A DNA stretch of 64,000 nucleotides from Anaerococcus porci. GTDB lineage: Bacteria; Bacillota; Clostridia; Tissierellales; Peptoniphilaceae. Both the position numbers and the translations under genes were made by a program. Below the pieces are notes generated by a model. The model was given only the letters and a program-made list of their open reading frames with translations, was not told the DNA's origin and did no database searches. The stretch covers positions 41,492-105,491 of the forward strand of contig NZ_VULQ01000008.1 of assembly GCF_009696575.1 (NCBI RefSeq), given 5' to 3'. Of this stretch, positions 1 through 8,573 are shown piece after piece; within the stretch, counting starts at the first letter, position 1; each line of letters opens with the position of its first letter.

Positions 1-449
1 TCTATTCCTTCTTTTAAATAGTCTTTGGCAAACTCTATTGCATCTTGTTCTTGCTTTGCCTTAGTAAAAATCTTATCTAAAAGTTCATTTAAACCAAGTT
101 CTTTTGCCCTATCAGCTCTTGTTTTTCTTTTTTTCTTAAATGGGGCATATATATCTTCAAGCTCAGTTATAGTTTTTGAATCCTCTATTTTATCTTTAAG
201 TTCATCACTAAGTTTTTCTTGGTTTCTTAAAGATTGTATTATCTCTTCTTTTCTTTTTTCAAAGTTCCTAAGTCTTAATAATCCCTTTTCTATCTCTCTT
301 ATTTCAGTATCTTTTAGTGATTTAGTTTCCTCTTTTCTATATCTTGCTATAAAAGCTACAGTAGATCCTTCATCTAAAAGTCTTATAGCAGAATCTATTC
401 TTTTTTTGTCTATATTTAATTCTTTCGAAAGAATCTTTGAAATATCCAT
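1..449 (-). CDS. tex: Tex-family RNA-binding transcription accessory protein, N-terminal part
   Basis: The reverse strand reads from an ATG at 449 through 149 codons with no stop to the window edge, so only the N-terminal domain is visible. The start MDISKILSKELNI and the segment STVAFIARYRKEET, followed by ELEDIYAPFKKKRKTRA, are typical of the Tex N-terminal helical domain. The full protein is usually about 700-750 residues, with a YqgF-like domain, HhH motifs and a C-terminal S1 domain that all lie outside the window. GGAGAG sits just upstream of the ATG. Tex is a conserved nucleic-acid-binding protein linked to transcription; its exact role here is inferred from the family. Confidence 0.88.
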   Translation of the reverse strand, partial: MDISKILSKELNIDKKRIDSAIRLLDEGSTVAFIARYRKEETKSLKDTEIREIEKGLLRLRNFEKRKEEIIQSLRNQEKLSDELKDKIEDSKTITELEDIYAPFKKKRKTRADRAKELGLNELLDKIFTKAKQEQDAIEFAKDYLKEGI

Positions 450-477
450 TAAGCTCTCCTTATCCTTAAATTACAAA

Positions 478-507
478 AATATAGGAAAATTAAATCCTAT
501 ATTTCAA
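478..507 (-). promoter_or_regulatory. Putative tex promoter overlapping a dyad
   Basis: On the reverse strand TTGAAA (502-507) and TATATT (478-483) are 18 bases apart, upstream of tex. A 10-bp inverted repeat (477-486 with 495-504) spans both elements. It could be an operator, or a weak hairpin followed by five T. Confidence 0.45.
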
Positions 508-559
508 AATTAATTATGTATTTATACTATTACTATACTCCTTTTTTTAAATTAAAATA

Positions 560-581
560 CCCCAAATCTTAGGATTTGGGG
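560..581 (-). terminator. Terminator of the 588-1742 gene
   Basis: A 9-bp perfect stem, CCCCAAATC with GATTTGGGG, closes a 4-base loop just after the TAG stop at 588. A T-rich stretch follows on the reverse strand. Confidence 0.85.
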
Positions 582-587
582 AGCTTA

Positions 588-1742
588 CTAGTTTTCTTGT
601 ATGAAATTAATCTTATATTTTGGGAAATTCATAGAGATTGTCTTTCCTTGAAACTGTCTATTAAATTTTTTATCTAGTTCATAAAGGTTTGATGGGTCGT
701 ATAGGACTATTTTAGAATTTGTCATATTTTGTGGAATTAGGTCAAGTTGAAATTTAAACTTACTTTTATTTTGAGAATATTCTATAAGTAAGTCAATAAA
801 TCTTCCATAATCATAATCATTGTAATTTTCAAATTCTAAGTCCACCTTATATTCTATATCTTCTTTTATAACTACTTTTGCCTTATTAGACTCATAAGAT
901 TTCTTCTGCCCAGTTTTAAGATTTGTCAAAGTTATAAGACTAATATTAGTGGTGTTTTCTAGATTTATCATAGAAAACAAATCTATATCATATAAATCTT
1001 TTTCCAAATCATTTAAATAAGTATTAATTCTTTTGTCAGAGTTTTCTACATCTTTTCTTATTTCTTCTTTATCAAGTCTTATGGTTTCATCCTTATTTAT
1101 ATTAGCTTTATCAGTTTTTAAAATTTTTCTGTCAGCATTTTTATTAGATTTTTTATTTTTTTTAAAAAAACCTTTCAAGTCATCAAATCTCATTCTATTA
1201 TCATTATACTTTTTCATATCAATCCTTTTGTAGGTATTAAATAGACTGGTAAATACCATAAATAGAAATGAAAGTGAAGTAAGAGCAGTGATTATGCTTT
1301 GGTAGGTATTATTTTCTGTATTTATAAGAATATTTAAAATTAGCATTAGTAAGAATGGAAGAGATCCCGTATATCTAAAAAATCTTTTTATAGGATTATC
1401 TTTTTTTGTAAGTTTTAAATTCTTATCCTCATAGTACTCTTTCTTAGCCTTATTTTTTCTTATATTTTTTATTACTTTTAATAAAAATATTATAAATCCC
1501 ACAATATATAAAATCTTTATTGTAATAAAAGTAATAGGGTAAATCTCATATATATCTATTGGAATTAGCTTTATTATATTGTCAATTACAAAAGTAAAGA
1601 CCAACAAAAACAAACCTAGTTTAACAAATAACCTTGTAAGTAGTAATAATACCACTATTAAAACTAGGGCAGTTATTAAAATAATAGATATATTTCTTTG
1701 ATTTAAGAAATTTAATATTTCATCATAATTTAAATTATTCAT
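588..1742 (-). CDS. Unknown membrane protein with a charged linker and C-terminal soluble domain
   Basis: I do not recognise this 384-residue protein. Its first half is hydrophobic: strong membrane segments at about residues 17-55 and 65-90, and two more at about 125-170. A lysine- and aspartate-rich linker follows (about 180-245). The last 140 residues look globular and soluble, with no cysteine motif or nucleotide-binding loop. This layout would suit a membrane-anchored scaffold or sensor, but that is only inference. It appears to be a single-gene unit with its own extended -10 promoter and a strong terminator. The RBS is AAAGGTGG before the ATG. Confidence 0.8.
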   Translation of the reverse strand: MNNLNYDEILNFLNQRNISIILITALVLIVVLLLLTRLFVKLGLFLLVFTFVIDNIIKLIPIDIYEIYPITFITIKILYIVGFIIFLLKVIKNIRKNKAKKEYYEDKNLKLTKKDNPIKRFFRYTGSLPFLLMLILNILINTENNTYQSIITALTSLSFLFMVFTSLFNTYKRIDMKKYNDNRMRFDDLKGFFKKNKKSNKNADRKILKTDKANINKDETIRLDKEEIRKDVENSDKRINTYLNDLEKDLYDIDLFSMINLENTTNISLITLTNLKTGQKKSYESNKAKVVIKEDIEYKVDLEFENYNDYDYGRFIDLLIEYSQNKSKFKFQLDLIPQNMTNSKIVLYDPSNLYELDKKFNRQFQGKTISMNFPKYKINFIQEN

Positions 1743-1760
1743 AAAACCACCTTTGAAATA

Positions 1761-1789
1761 ATTATACCAAAATTAAATAAAAAGTCTAA
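1761..1789 (-). promoter_or_regulatory. Promoter of the 588-1742 membrane protein
   Basis: On the reverse strand TTAGAC (1784-1789) and TATAAT (1761-1766) are separated by 17 bases. TGG before the -10 makes it an extended -10 promoter. Confidence 0.55.
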
Positions 1790-1800
1790 ATCTATATTTA

Positions 1801-1828
1801 TTGAATATTTTAAATATTTTCGTATAAT
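1801..1828 (+). promoter_or_regulatory. Promoter of tRNA-Thr
   Basis: TTGAAT (1801-1806) and TATAAT (1823-1828) with a 16-base spacer end 8 bases before the mature tRNA 5' end. Confidence 0.7.
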
Positions 1829-1836
1829 ATAATTAT

Positions 1837-1911
1837 GCTGGAATAGCTCAATGGTAGAGCAATTGTATCGTAAACAAAAGGTTGCGGGTTCAAGTCCTGT
1901 TTCCAGCACCA
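1837..1911 (+). tRNA. tRNA-Thr (anticodon CGU)
   Basis: The acceptor stem GCTGGAA pairs with TTCCAGC. The D stem is GCTC/GAGC and the T arm GCGGG-TTCAAGT-CCTGT. The seven-base anticodon loop ATCGTAA gives anticodon CGT, which reads ACG threonine codons. Discriminator A and an encoded CCA follow. The anticodon stem has one A-A mismatch at its outer pair. A run of seven T directly after the CCA probably ends the transcript. It is a single tRNA, not part of a cluster. Confidence 0.93.
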
Positions 1912-1920
1912 TTTTTTTAT

Positions 1921-1951
1921 AAAAAAAAGACTATTGCAAATGCAACAGTCT
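1921..1951 (-). terminator. Terminator of the CstA-like gene
   Basis: A 10-bp stem (1928-1937 with 1942-1951, one G-U pair in the RNA) with a 4-base loop lies 12 bases past the cstA stop. A T run follows on the reverse strand. The stem sequence resembles the terminator at 30408-30451. Confidence 0.85.
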
Positions 1952-1962
1952 CTATTTTTGAA

Positions 1963-3417
1963 TTATTCTAATACTATACTATTTATTCTATCTCTATTTT
2001 TTCTTGAATTTCTTACTATAAATACAGCATAAAGTATGGCTAAGACTGCACCTATAATATAAGATATTTTAATATCTAAACCAAAACCAATTCCCTTTGC
2101 ATTAGTTATAAATGAAAATACTATAAATGTATAGAATATTCCAGGAATAAGTGTCATTAGGTAGTTTTTATTTTTAGTTATTAAATAAGATGTTGCCACA
2201 CCTAAAGCAAAGATTGCAACAAATTGATTGGTAAATCCAAAATATCTCCAAAGAATATTAAATCCATTAGGATTTGACTTTGCAAAGAATAATATAGCTA
2301 TGGCTGGTATAAATAGTGTAGCTGCAACCATGGCTCTTTTTGAATTTGATTTTTGATTGATATTTAATTCTTCAGATATTATAAGTCTTAGTGATCTAAA
2401 AGCGGTATCCCCACTTGTAATTGGAAGAGCTATTACACCTATAATAGCAAGATAACCTCCAATATTTCCCATAAAGTTTCTTGAGATTTGTCCAACCATT
2501 AGTGTTCCAGCTGTATCAAGAGCAGCAGCACCTGTAGAAAATAATACTAGAGCACCCGCAGCCCAAATCATAGCTATAAAACCTTCAGTTATCATAGCTG
2601 AATAAAATACGCTAGTTCCCTCTTTCTCACTTGATATAGTTCTTGAAACAAGAGTTACTTGAGAACCGTGAAATCCTGAGAGTATACCACAAGCTACAGT
2701 AATAAAAAATGAAGGTATGAATTTTTGTCCTTGAGGATGATTATATAGTAGTCCATATCCTTCGAATTGTAAATGAGGAAGACCTTTTATTAGTATACCT
2801 ATAAATACTCCAATAGATGAAATTAGTAAAAAAGCTCCAAATATTGGATAAATTCTACCGATAATCTTATCTATTGGGAGAACAGTTGATAATATGTAGT
2901 ATAAGAAAATGATACCATAGATAATCCATATAACATTTGAATTAGGATCAAGTCCTAGTATATCGTTTGCTATTAGATCTCCTGGTGTATATACAAAAAC
3001 TGTTCCTGTAAGTAGTAACAAAACCGCAATAATTACATTATAAACTCTTCTAATATTACTTCCTAAATATTTTCCTACAAGCTTTGGAACTTGGCTTCCA
3101 CCATTTCTCATTGAAATCATTCCTGTAAAATAATCATGAACTGCACCTGCAAATACACAACCCAAAGGAATAGCTAAAAAAGCAATTGGTCCAAATAATA
3201 TACCTTGAATAGGTCCAAGAATTGGTCCTGTTCCTGCTATATTTAATAAATTGATTAGCCAATTTTTCTTCTTACTCATCGTAACATAATCGACTCCATC
3301 AGCCTTTTTAATGGCTGGAGTTTCTCTATCATCAGGTTGGAATTGATTCTCTACTAGTTTAGAATATAAAACTCCACCTACAAAAAGGATTATAAGTCCT
3401 ATAAAAAATAATAACAT
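1963..3417 (-). CDS. cstA: CstA-family carbon starvation / peptide or pyruvate transporter
   Basis: This 484-residue polytopic membrane protein carries CstA hallmarks: LLNIAGTGPILGPIQGILFG near residues 55-75, then FAGAVHDYFTGMISMRNGG, and GILSGFHGSQVTLVSRT in the middle. It is shorter than E. coli CstA (about 700) and matches the compact Gram-positive form. The family imports peptides or pyruvate during carbon limitation; the substrate here cannot be read from sequence. It is a single-gene unit with a good promoter, a GGAGG RBS and terminators on both sides. Confidence 0.9.
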   Translation of the reverse strand: MLLFFIGLIILFVGGVLYSKLVENQFQPDDRETPAIKKADGVDYVTMSKKKNWLINLLNIAGTGPILGPIQGILFGPIAFLAIPLGCVFAGAVHDYFTGMISMRNGGSQVPKLVGKYLGSNIRRVYNVIIAVLLLLTGTVFVYTPGDLIANDILGLDPNSNVIWIIYGIIFLYYILSTVLPIDKIIGRIYPIFGAFLLISSIGVFIGILIKGLPHLQFEGYGLLYNHPQGQKFIPSFFITVACGILSGFHGSQVTLVSRTISSEKEGTSVFYSAMITEGFIAMIWAAGALVLFSTGAAALDTAGTLMVGQISRNFMGNIGGYLAIIGVIALPITSGDTAFRSLRLIISEELNINQKSNSKRAMVAATLFIPAIAILFFAKSNPNGFNILWRYFGFTNQFVAIFALGVATSYLITKNKNYLMTLIPGIFYTFIVFSFITNAKGIGFGLDIKISYIIGAVLAILYAVFIVRNSRKNRDRINSIVLE

Positions 3418-3452
3418 TGTACCTCCTATATTAGTACTAATAATTCATTTTT

Positions 3453-3481
3453 ATTATAAAACTTTTAATTGATAATTTCAA
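3453..3481 (-). promoter_or_regulatory. cstA promoter
   Basis: On the reverse strand TTGAAA (3476-3481), a 17-base spacer and TATAAT (3453-3458). The palindrome TTAGTACTAA lies in the leader just before the RBS. Confidence 0.65.
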
Positions 3482-3531
3482 TCTTTTTACAAACAAATAG
3501 AAAATTATCGTTAATTATTGACAAAAAAATT

Positions 3532-3575
3532 AACCTAGTCATATTTAGAATAAAAAAATCTAAATTGACTAGGTT
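3532..3575 (-). terminator. Terminator of dnaJ-mtaB
   Basis: A long hairpin of about 17 bp with one bulged base pairs 3532-3549 with 3559-3575. It lies right after the mtaB stop and is followed on the reverse strand by TTAATTTTTTT. T-runs on both sides make it potentially bidirectional. Confidence 0.88.
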
Positions 3576-3577
3576 TT

Positions 3578-4873
3578 TTAAAAAATTTCACCTATAAGAT
3601 AATCTTCCTTATAAGATATAATTTTCACATTCCTTATATCATTTACTTTTACATCATCCTTTGTATGGACTCTTAAATAGTTTGTAGAATAACCAGATTT
3701 AAATCCTTTAAACTCTGTTTTTGTTTCAAAAAGAACTGATAAAGTTTTTCCTATTTGTTTTTTAAGGAAATCTTTTGTATTTTCTTTTTCAATTTCAGAA
3801 AGCTCTTTTGATCTTCTCTTTTTAACATTTCCATTTACTTGATTTTTCATAGTTGAAGCCTTTGTACCATCTCTTTTAGAATATTTAAAAAGATGAATTT
3901 TAGAAAATTTAATATCTTTTATAAATTCTTTGGTTTCTTCATGATTTTTTTCAGTCTCGTTAGGAAAGCCAACTATGATATCTGTTGTTATGCCTGCATT
4001 TGGAAAAACTTCTCTAATTAGGTCAACCTTTTTTTTGTATAATTTTGTATCATACTTTCTATTCATTAATTTTAATATTTCATCAGATCCTGACTGTAGG
4101 GAAAGATGAAAATGATCACAAGCTTTTTTACAAGCCTTCATTCTTTCTAAGAAATCTTTCGTAATATGTCTTGGCTCCATCGATGAAAGTCTAATTCTTT
4201 CTATTCCATCAATCTTTGCAATATGCTCTATAACATCTATTAATGAAATCTTTATATCAAAATCTTTACCATAGCTTGCAACATGTATTCCAGTTAGGAC
4301 TATTTCCTTATATCCATTATCTCTTAACCTTTTAGCTTCATTTATTATGGAAACTAAATCTCTCGATGCTATATTTCCCCTTGCATAAGGAATTAAGCAA
4401 TATGAACAATACATATTACATCCATCTTGAATTTTTATATATGCACGGGTCATATCTGATTGCTTCGAAATTTCTAAATCTTCTATTGACTCTTTCTTGG
4501 TAAAATCCTCTACATTTTCAGTTTTTATCTGATCTTCTATAAATTTTACACAAAGATCAACTACTTCTTCTTTATTTCTTGAACCAAGAATTATATCTAC
4601 TCCCTCAATTTCTTTGACCTCATCAGCCTTAACTTGGGAATAACATCCAATGACTGCAATGATAGCATCCTTATTTTCACGTCTTGCCCTTGATATTGTT
4701 TGTCTTGATTTTCTATCACTCATATTGGTTACAGTACAGGTGTTTATAACGTAGATATCTGCGTTTTCTTCACGTTTTTCAAAGCCTCGTTTTTTAAATA
4801 TTTCTTCTATAGCTTCTGATTCGTATTGATTAACCTTGCAACCTAGAGTTTTAATATTAAATGTTTTATTCAT
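3578..4873 (-). CDS. mtaB: tRNA (N6-L-threonylcarbamoyladenosine-37) methylthiotransferase
   Basis: MtaB is a radical SAM enzyme that converts t6A37 to ms2t6A37 in ANN-decoding tRNAs. The 431 residues show the methylthiotransferase order. The N-terminal UPF0004 domain has its cluster cysteines in TLGCKVNQ, VINTCTVTN and VIGCYSQ. The radical SAM core has GCNMYCSYCLIPYARG (CxxxCxxC) at about residue 150. A TRAM-like C-terminal domain follows. The CKVNQ form is typical of the MtaB rather than the MiaB branch. The start overlaps the dnaJ stop by one base (TGATG), so the two are translationally coupled; this dnaJ-mtaB linkage recurs in Firmicutes. Confidence 0.93.
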   Translation of the reverse strand: MNKTFNIKTLGCKVNQYESEAIEEIFKKRGFEKREENADIYVINTCTVTNMSDRKSRQTISRARRENKDAIIAVIGCYSQVKADEVKEIEGVDIILGSRNKEEVVDLCVKFIEDQIKTENVEDFTKKESIEDLEISKQSDMTRAYIKIQDGCNMYCSYCLIPYARGNIASRDLVSIINEAKRLRDNGYKEIVLTGIHVASYGKDFDIKISLIDVIEHIAKIDGIERIRLSSMEPRHITKDFLERMKACKKACDHFHLSLQSGSDEILKLMNRKYDTKLYKKKVDLIREVFPNAGITTDIIVGFPNETEKNHEETKEFIKDIKFSKIHLFKYSKRDGTKASTMKNQVNGNVKKRRSKELSEIEKENTKDFLKKQIGKTLSVLFETKTEFKGFKSGYSTNYLRVHTKDDVKVNDIRNVKIISYKEDYLIGEIF

Positions 4874-5985
4874 CAGTCAAATAAATCCTTTAATTTTTCG
4901 AAAAAGTTCTTATCTTCTTTTACTACATCTCCAGAAACTTTTGCAAATTCTTTAAGCTTTTCTTTTTGTTCTTTAGAAAGATTTGTTGGCGTTATAACTT
5001 TTACATAAAAATAAAGATCACCTTGTCTTTTGTTGGATTTTATTCCTTCATTTTTAAGTTTAAACCTAGTGCCAGTTTGAGTTCCTTCAGGTATATGATA
5101 TTCTTGAGTAGTTGTAAGTGTTGGTATATCGATATTTCCACCTAAGGTAGCTGTTTGGAATGAAATTGGCATCTCATAGTAAATATCAAGTCCGTCTCTT
5201 TTAAATATTTCATGGTCCTCAATCTTTAATATAATATAAAGATCTCCAAATGGACCACCATTAACACCAGCATGACCCTTGCCAACTATTCTTATTACAG
5301 AATCATTTTCAACGCCACTTGGTACATCTACCTTTATTTTCTCACTCTTATAAACTCTTCCTTGACCATGACAAACATCACATTTTTCTTCGATTATTTC
5401 ACCTTCACCATGACACTTATCACAAGTAGTTTGTCTTGATACTGTTCCAAAAGGGGTTTGACTTATATTATTTATAACTCCAGTACCATGACATTTATCA
5501 CATGTGTGTTTTTTACTAGAATCTTTTGCACCAGAGCCATGACAAGTTTCACACTCTACTTCTCTTCTTACTTGAACTTCTTTTTTTATTCCAAAACAAG
5601 CCTCTTTGAAAGATAGGTTTAAAACTTGTTGGATATCTCCACCTTTTCTTGGTCTTTTTATATTTTGGCTTCTTCCTTGATTAAATATATCTCCAAAAAA
5701 ATCTCCAAATATGTCGAATCCTCCAAATCCTTGCGAAGAAAATCCTCCACTTCCCGCCGCTCCATTTTCAAATACAGCAGAACCATAAGTATCATAGCGT
5801 CTTTTCTTTTGAGGATCTGATAGAATTTCATAAGCTTCATTTATTTCTTGAAATTTTACTGTAGCAGTCTCATCATCTGGATTTAAGTCTGGATGGTATT
5901 TTTTTGCAAGCTTTCTATATGCTTTTTTTATATCTGCCGAGCTTGCATCTTGACCTATCTCCAATACTTCATATGGGTTTTTCAT
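4873..5985 (-). CDS. dnaJ: Chaperone DnaJ (Hsp40)
   Basis: DnaJ is the co-chaperone that stimulates DnaK ATPase and delivers substrates. All classical type I features are present in 370 residues: a J domain with HPD (KKYHPDLNPDDE), a Gly/Phe-rich linker at about 70-105, four zinc repeats (CETCHGSG, CDKCHGTG, CDKCHGEG, CDVCHGQG) and the C-terminal substrate domains. It starts at an ATG after GGAGGATAA. A dnaK terminator lies between dnaK and dnaJ, so dnaJ is probably also made from its own promoter in the 185-bp gap. Confidence 0.97.
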   Translation of the reverse strand: MKNPYEVLEIGQDASSADIKKAYRKLAKKYHPDLNPDDETATVKFQEINEAYEILSDPQKKRRYDTYGSAVFENGAAGSGGFSSQGFGGFDIFGDFFGDIFNQGRSQNIKRPRKGGDIQQVLNLSFKEACFGIKKEVQVRREVECETCHGSGAKDSSKKHTCDKCHGTGVINNISQTPFGTVSRQTTCDKCHGEGEIIEEKCDVCHGQGRVYKSEKIKVDVPSGVENDSVIRIVGKGHAGVNGGPFGDLYIILKIEDHEIFKRDGLDIYYEMPISFQTATLGGNIDIPTLTTTQEYHIPEGTQTGTRFKLKNEGIKSNKRQGDLYFYVKVITPTNLSKEQKEKLKEFAKVSGDVVKEDKNFFEKLKDLFD

Positions 5986-6075
5986 TTATCCTCCAATACA
6001 AAAAAAATAAATTATCACTAATTTATTTTTTAATCTTTTAATTTATAATTTTATACTTTTATCTTAAGCTTATTT

Positions 6076-6104
6076 ATTATACCTTATTTGATAAAAAAAT
6101 TAAA
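6076..6104 (-). promoter_or_regulatory. Possible dnaJ promoter
   Basis: TATAAT on the reverse strand (6076-6081) is preceded 17 bases upstream by the weak -35 TTTAAT. An AT-only hairpin with a T run (about 6003-6036) lies in the leader and could attenuate dnaJ. No CIRCE element is visible in this gap. Confidence 0.4.
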
Positions 6105-6122
6105 TTATATCTTAAAAATAAT

Positions 6123-6160
6123 AATAAAGAATAAGGGACATTTATCCCCTATTCTTTATT
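6123..6160 (-). terminator. Terminator after dnaK
   Basis: A 15-bp stem with one G-U in the RNA (6123-6137 with 6146-6160) lies 10 bases after the dnaK stop. It separates dnaK from dnaJ. T-rich sequence follows. Confidence 0.8.
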
Positions 6161-6170
6161 TTTTTGTTTA

Positions 6171-7985
6171 TTACTCTTCATCATCTACAACTTCATAGTC
6201 AGCATCTACTACATTATCATCATTTCCTGAATTTTCGTTAGAATTTGTTCCTTGAGTGTTTTTGTACATTTTTTCACTCATAGCGTATATTTCTTCTTGA
6301 AGAGCTTCTGTTTTAGCCTTGATATTATTTGTATCATCAGTTTTCAAGCTATCTTCAAGGTCTTTAATTTTTCCTTCAATTCTTTCTTTTTCTTCGCCTT
6401 CAATTTTAGCGTCTTCTAGGGTTTTTCTAGCTTGGTAAGCTAATGATTCACCATTATTTTTAATTTCAATAGCTTCTTTTTTCTTCTTATCTTCTTCAGC
6501 AAATTTCTCTGCTTCTTTTACCTTTTTATCAATTTCTTCATCTGTAAGATTTGTTGATGATGTGATTGTAATTTTTTGTTCTTTTCCACTTCCTTGGTCT
6601 TTTGCAGACACATTTACAATACCATTGGCATCTATATCAAATGTAACTTCTATTTGTGGAACCCCACGTCTTGCAGCTGGTATTCCTGTAAGTTGGAATC
6701 TACCTAATGTAGTATTGTCCGCTGCCATTTCTCTTTCACCTTGTAATACATGGATATCTACATCAGTTTGTCCATCTGCTGCAGTTGTAAATATTTGAGA
6801 TTTCTTTGTAGGTATTGATGTATTTCTTTCTATAAGCTTTGTTGTAACTCCACCTAAAGTTTCAATTCCTAATGAAAGTGGTGTAACATCAACTAATAGT
6901 ATATCCTTTACATCTCCTGATAAAACTCCACCTTGAATAGCTGCACCTAAAGCAACACATTCATCTGGATTAATATCTTTTTGTGGGTCTTTTCCAATAA
7001 TATCTTTTACTAATTCTTGTACTGCTGGAATTCTTGATGAACCACCAACCATTAGTACCTTTTGGATTTCAGATGCAGATACTGATGCATCCTTTAAAGC
7101 TTCTTCTACTGGTCCTCTTGTAGCTTCAACTAAGTCTCTTGTTATTTCTTCAAATTTAGCTCTTGTTACTGTTATATCTAAGTGAACTGGTTGACCATCT
7201 ACAGCTGTAATAAATGGTAAGTTTACATTAGTTGTCTTTGTTGAAGATAATTCTTTTTTAGCCTTTTCAGCTGCATCTTTTAGTCTTTGCATAGCTGTAA
7301 GATCTTTTGTTAAATCAACACCAGTTTCTTTTTTAAATTCACCTGCTAGGTATTCAACTAATTTATTATCAAAATCATCTCCACCTAGTTTGTTGTTTCC
7401 TCTTGTAGCTAATACTTCAAATACTCCATCACCAACTTCTAGCACTGATACATCAAATGTACCACCACCTAAGTCATAAACCATTATCTTAGCTTGATCT
7501 GTTTCTTTATCCATACCATAAGCTAGGGCTGCTGCAGTTGGTTCATTTATAATTCTTTGAACATTAAGTCCTGCAATCTTGCCAGCATCTTTTGTAGCTT
7601 GTCTTTGTGAGTCTGAGAAATATGCAGGTACTGTAATTACTGCATCTGTAACTTTATCATTTAAGTAACTTTCTGCATCAGCCTTAAGTTTTTGTAAAAT
7701 CATAGCTGAAACTTCTTCTGGAGTATATGATTTTCCATCTATTTCATTTGTCTTATAATCTGTACCCATTTGTCTTTTTATTGATGAAATTGTTCTATCT
7801 GGGTTTGTTATTGCTTGTCTTTTAGCAGTTTCTCCCACAAGTCTTTCTCCATCTTTTGTAAATGCTACAACTGATGGTGTTGTTCTATTACCTTCTGAGT
7901 TAGGGATTATTGTTGAATCTCCACCTTCAAGTACTGCAACCGCTGAGTTTGTGGTTCCTAAGTCAATTCCTATAATTTTTGCCAT
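6171..7985 (-). CDS. dnaK: Chaperone DnaK (Hsp70)
   Basis: This is the ATP-dependent Hsp70. In 604 residues it has the N-terminal phosphate loop [17 protein letters not shown], the [15 protein letters not shown] motif, the [10 protein letters not shown] loop and the linker [14 protein letters not shown]. The substrate-binding domain and helical lid end in an acidic tail, [11 protein letters not shown]. The length matches Firmicutes DnaK, which lacks one N-terminal insert of the Gram-negative form. It is third in the hrcA-grpE-dnaK operon, 12 bases after grpE, with a GGAGG RBS. Confidence 0.98.
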   Translation of the reverse strand: MAKIIGIDLGTTNSAVAVLEGGDSTIIPNSEGNRTTPSVVAFTKDGERLVGETAKRQAITNPDRTISSIKRQMGTDYKTNEIDGKSYTPEEVSAMILQKLKADAESYLNDKVTDAVITVPAYFSDSQRQATKDAGKIAGLNVQRIINEPTAAALAYGMDKETDQAKIMVYDLGGGTFDVSVLEVGDGVFEVLATRGNNKLGGDDFDNKLVEYLAGEFKKETGVDLTKDLTAMQRLKDAAEKAKKELSSTKTTNVNLPFITAVDGQPVHLDITVTRAKFEEITRDLVEATRGPVEEALKDASVSASEIQKVLMVGGSSRIPAVQELVKDIIGKDPQKDINPDECVALGAAIQGGVLSGDVKDILLVDVTPLSLGIETLGGVTTKLIERNTSIPTKKSQIFTTAADGQTDVDIHVLQGEREMAADNTTLGRFQLTGIPAARRGVPQIEVTFDIDANGIVNVSAKDQGSGKEQKITITSSTNLTDEEIDKKVKEAEKFAEEDKKKKEAIEIKNNGESLAYQARKTLEDAKIEGEEKERIEGKIKDLEDSLKTDDTNNIKAKTEALQEEIYAMSEKMYKNTQGTNSNENSGNDDNVVDADYEVVDDEE

Positions 7986-7997
7986 AAATAAATCCTC

Positions 7998-8567
7998 CTA
8001 TTTTGCAACTTTTACCATACTTGGTCTTAAAACTTTATCATTAAGGGTATATCCTTTTTGATATGTCTCTATAATATAATTTGATTTGAAATTTTCGTTT
8101 TCTTCTGTTTGAAATGCGTGGTGGAAATTTGGATCAAATTCAACATTATCTGATTCAATTTCCGCAAGTCCTTCTTTTTCTAAAACTTTCCATAATGAAT
8201 CTCTTGTCATTACTATTCCTTTAACAAAAGAATCATTTTTGTCTGTATCTTTAAGTGCCCTATCAAAGTTATCTAAAACTGGTAATAACTCTTCAATTAA
8301 CTTTGATGAAGCAAACTTTTTAAATTCTATTCTAGCCTTTTCTTCCCTTTTTTTATAATTTGAAAACTCTGCTAATAATCTTTGATACTTATCTTTATAT
8401 TCATTTTCAATTAATTCTTCTTCGACTTCTTTTGGAGTTTCTTCATCTTCTCCTGAAGCTTCATTAACTTCTCCATCTTCATCAACAATTTCAGCTTCGA
8501 TTTCTTCTAATTCTTCTGTATTTTCAACATTCTCATCATGCTTTTTTTCATTGTCCACCTTAAACAC
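7998..8567 (-). CDS. grpE: Nucleotide exchange factor GrpE
   Basis: GrpE releases ADP from DnaK. The 189-residue protein has a long acidic N-terminal tail (about residues 5-58), then the coiled-coil segment with RLLAEFSNYKKREEKAR and the conserved ELLPVLDNFDRAL. The beta domain follows, with HHAFQTEEN and GYTLNDKVLRPSMVKVAK. The reading begins at GTG (8567); a second in-frame GTG at 8558 has AGGTG better spaced upstream, so the exact start is uncertain by three codons. Confidence 0.95.
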   Translation of the reverse strand: MFKVDNEKKHDENVENTEELEEIEAEIVDEDGEVNEASGEDEETPKEVEEELIENEYKDKYQRLLAEFSNYKKREEKARIEFKKFASSKLIEELLPVLDNFDRALKDTDKNDSFVKGIVMTRDSLWKVLEKEGLAEIESDNVEFDPNFHHAFQTEENENFKSNYIIETYQKGYTLNDKVLRPSMVKVAK

Positions 8568-8573
8568 CTACCT

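Noticed and set aside
25..513. Forward frame of 162 residues at the window start
   Set aside because: It is antisense to tex, whose N-terminal sequence is clear on the reverse strand.
5658..5840. Second reverse-strand frame inside dnaJ
   Set aside because: It is an out-of-frame shadow of the J-domain/Gly-Phe region.
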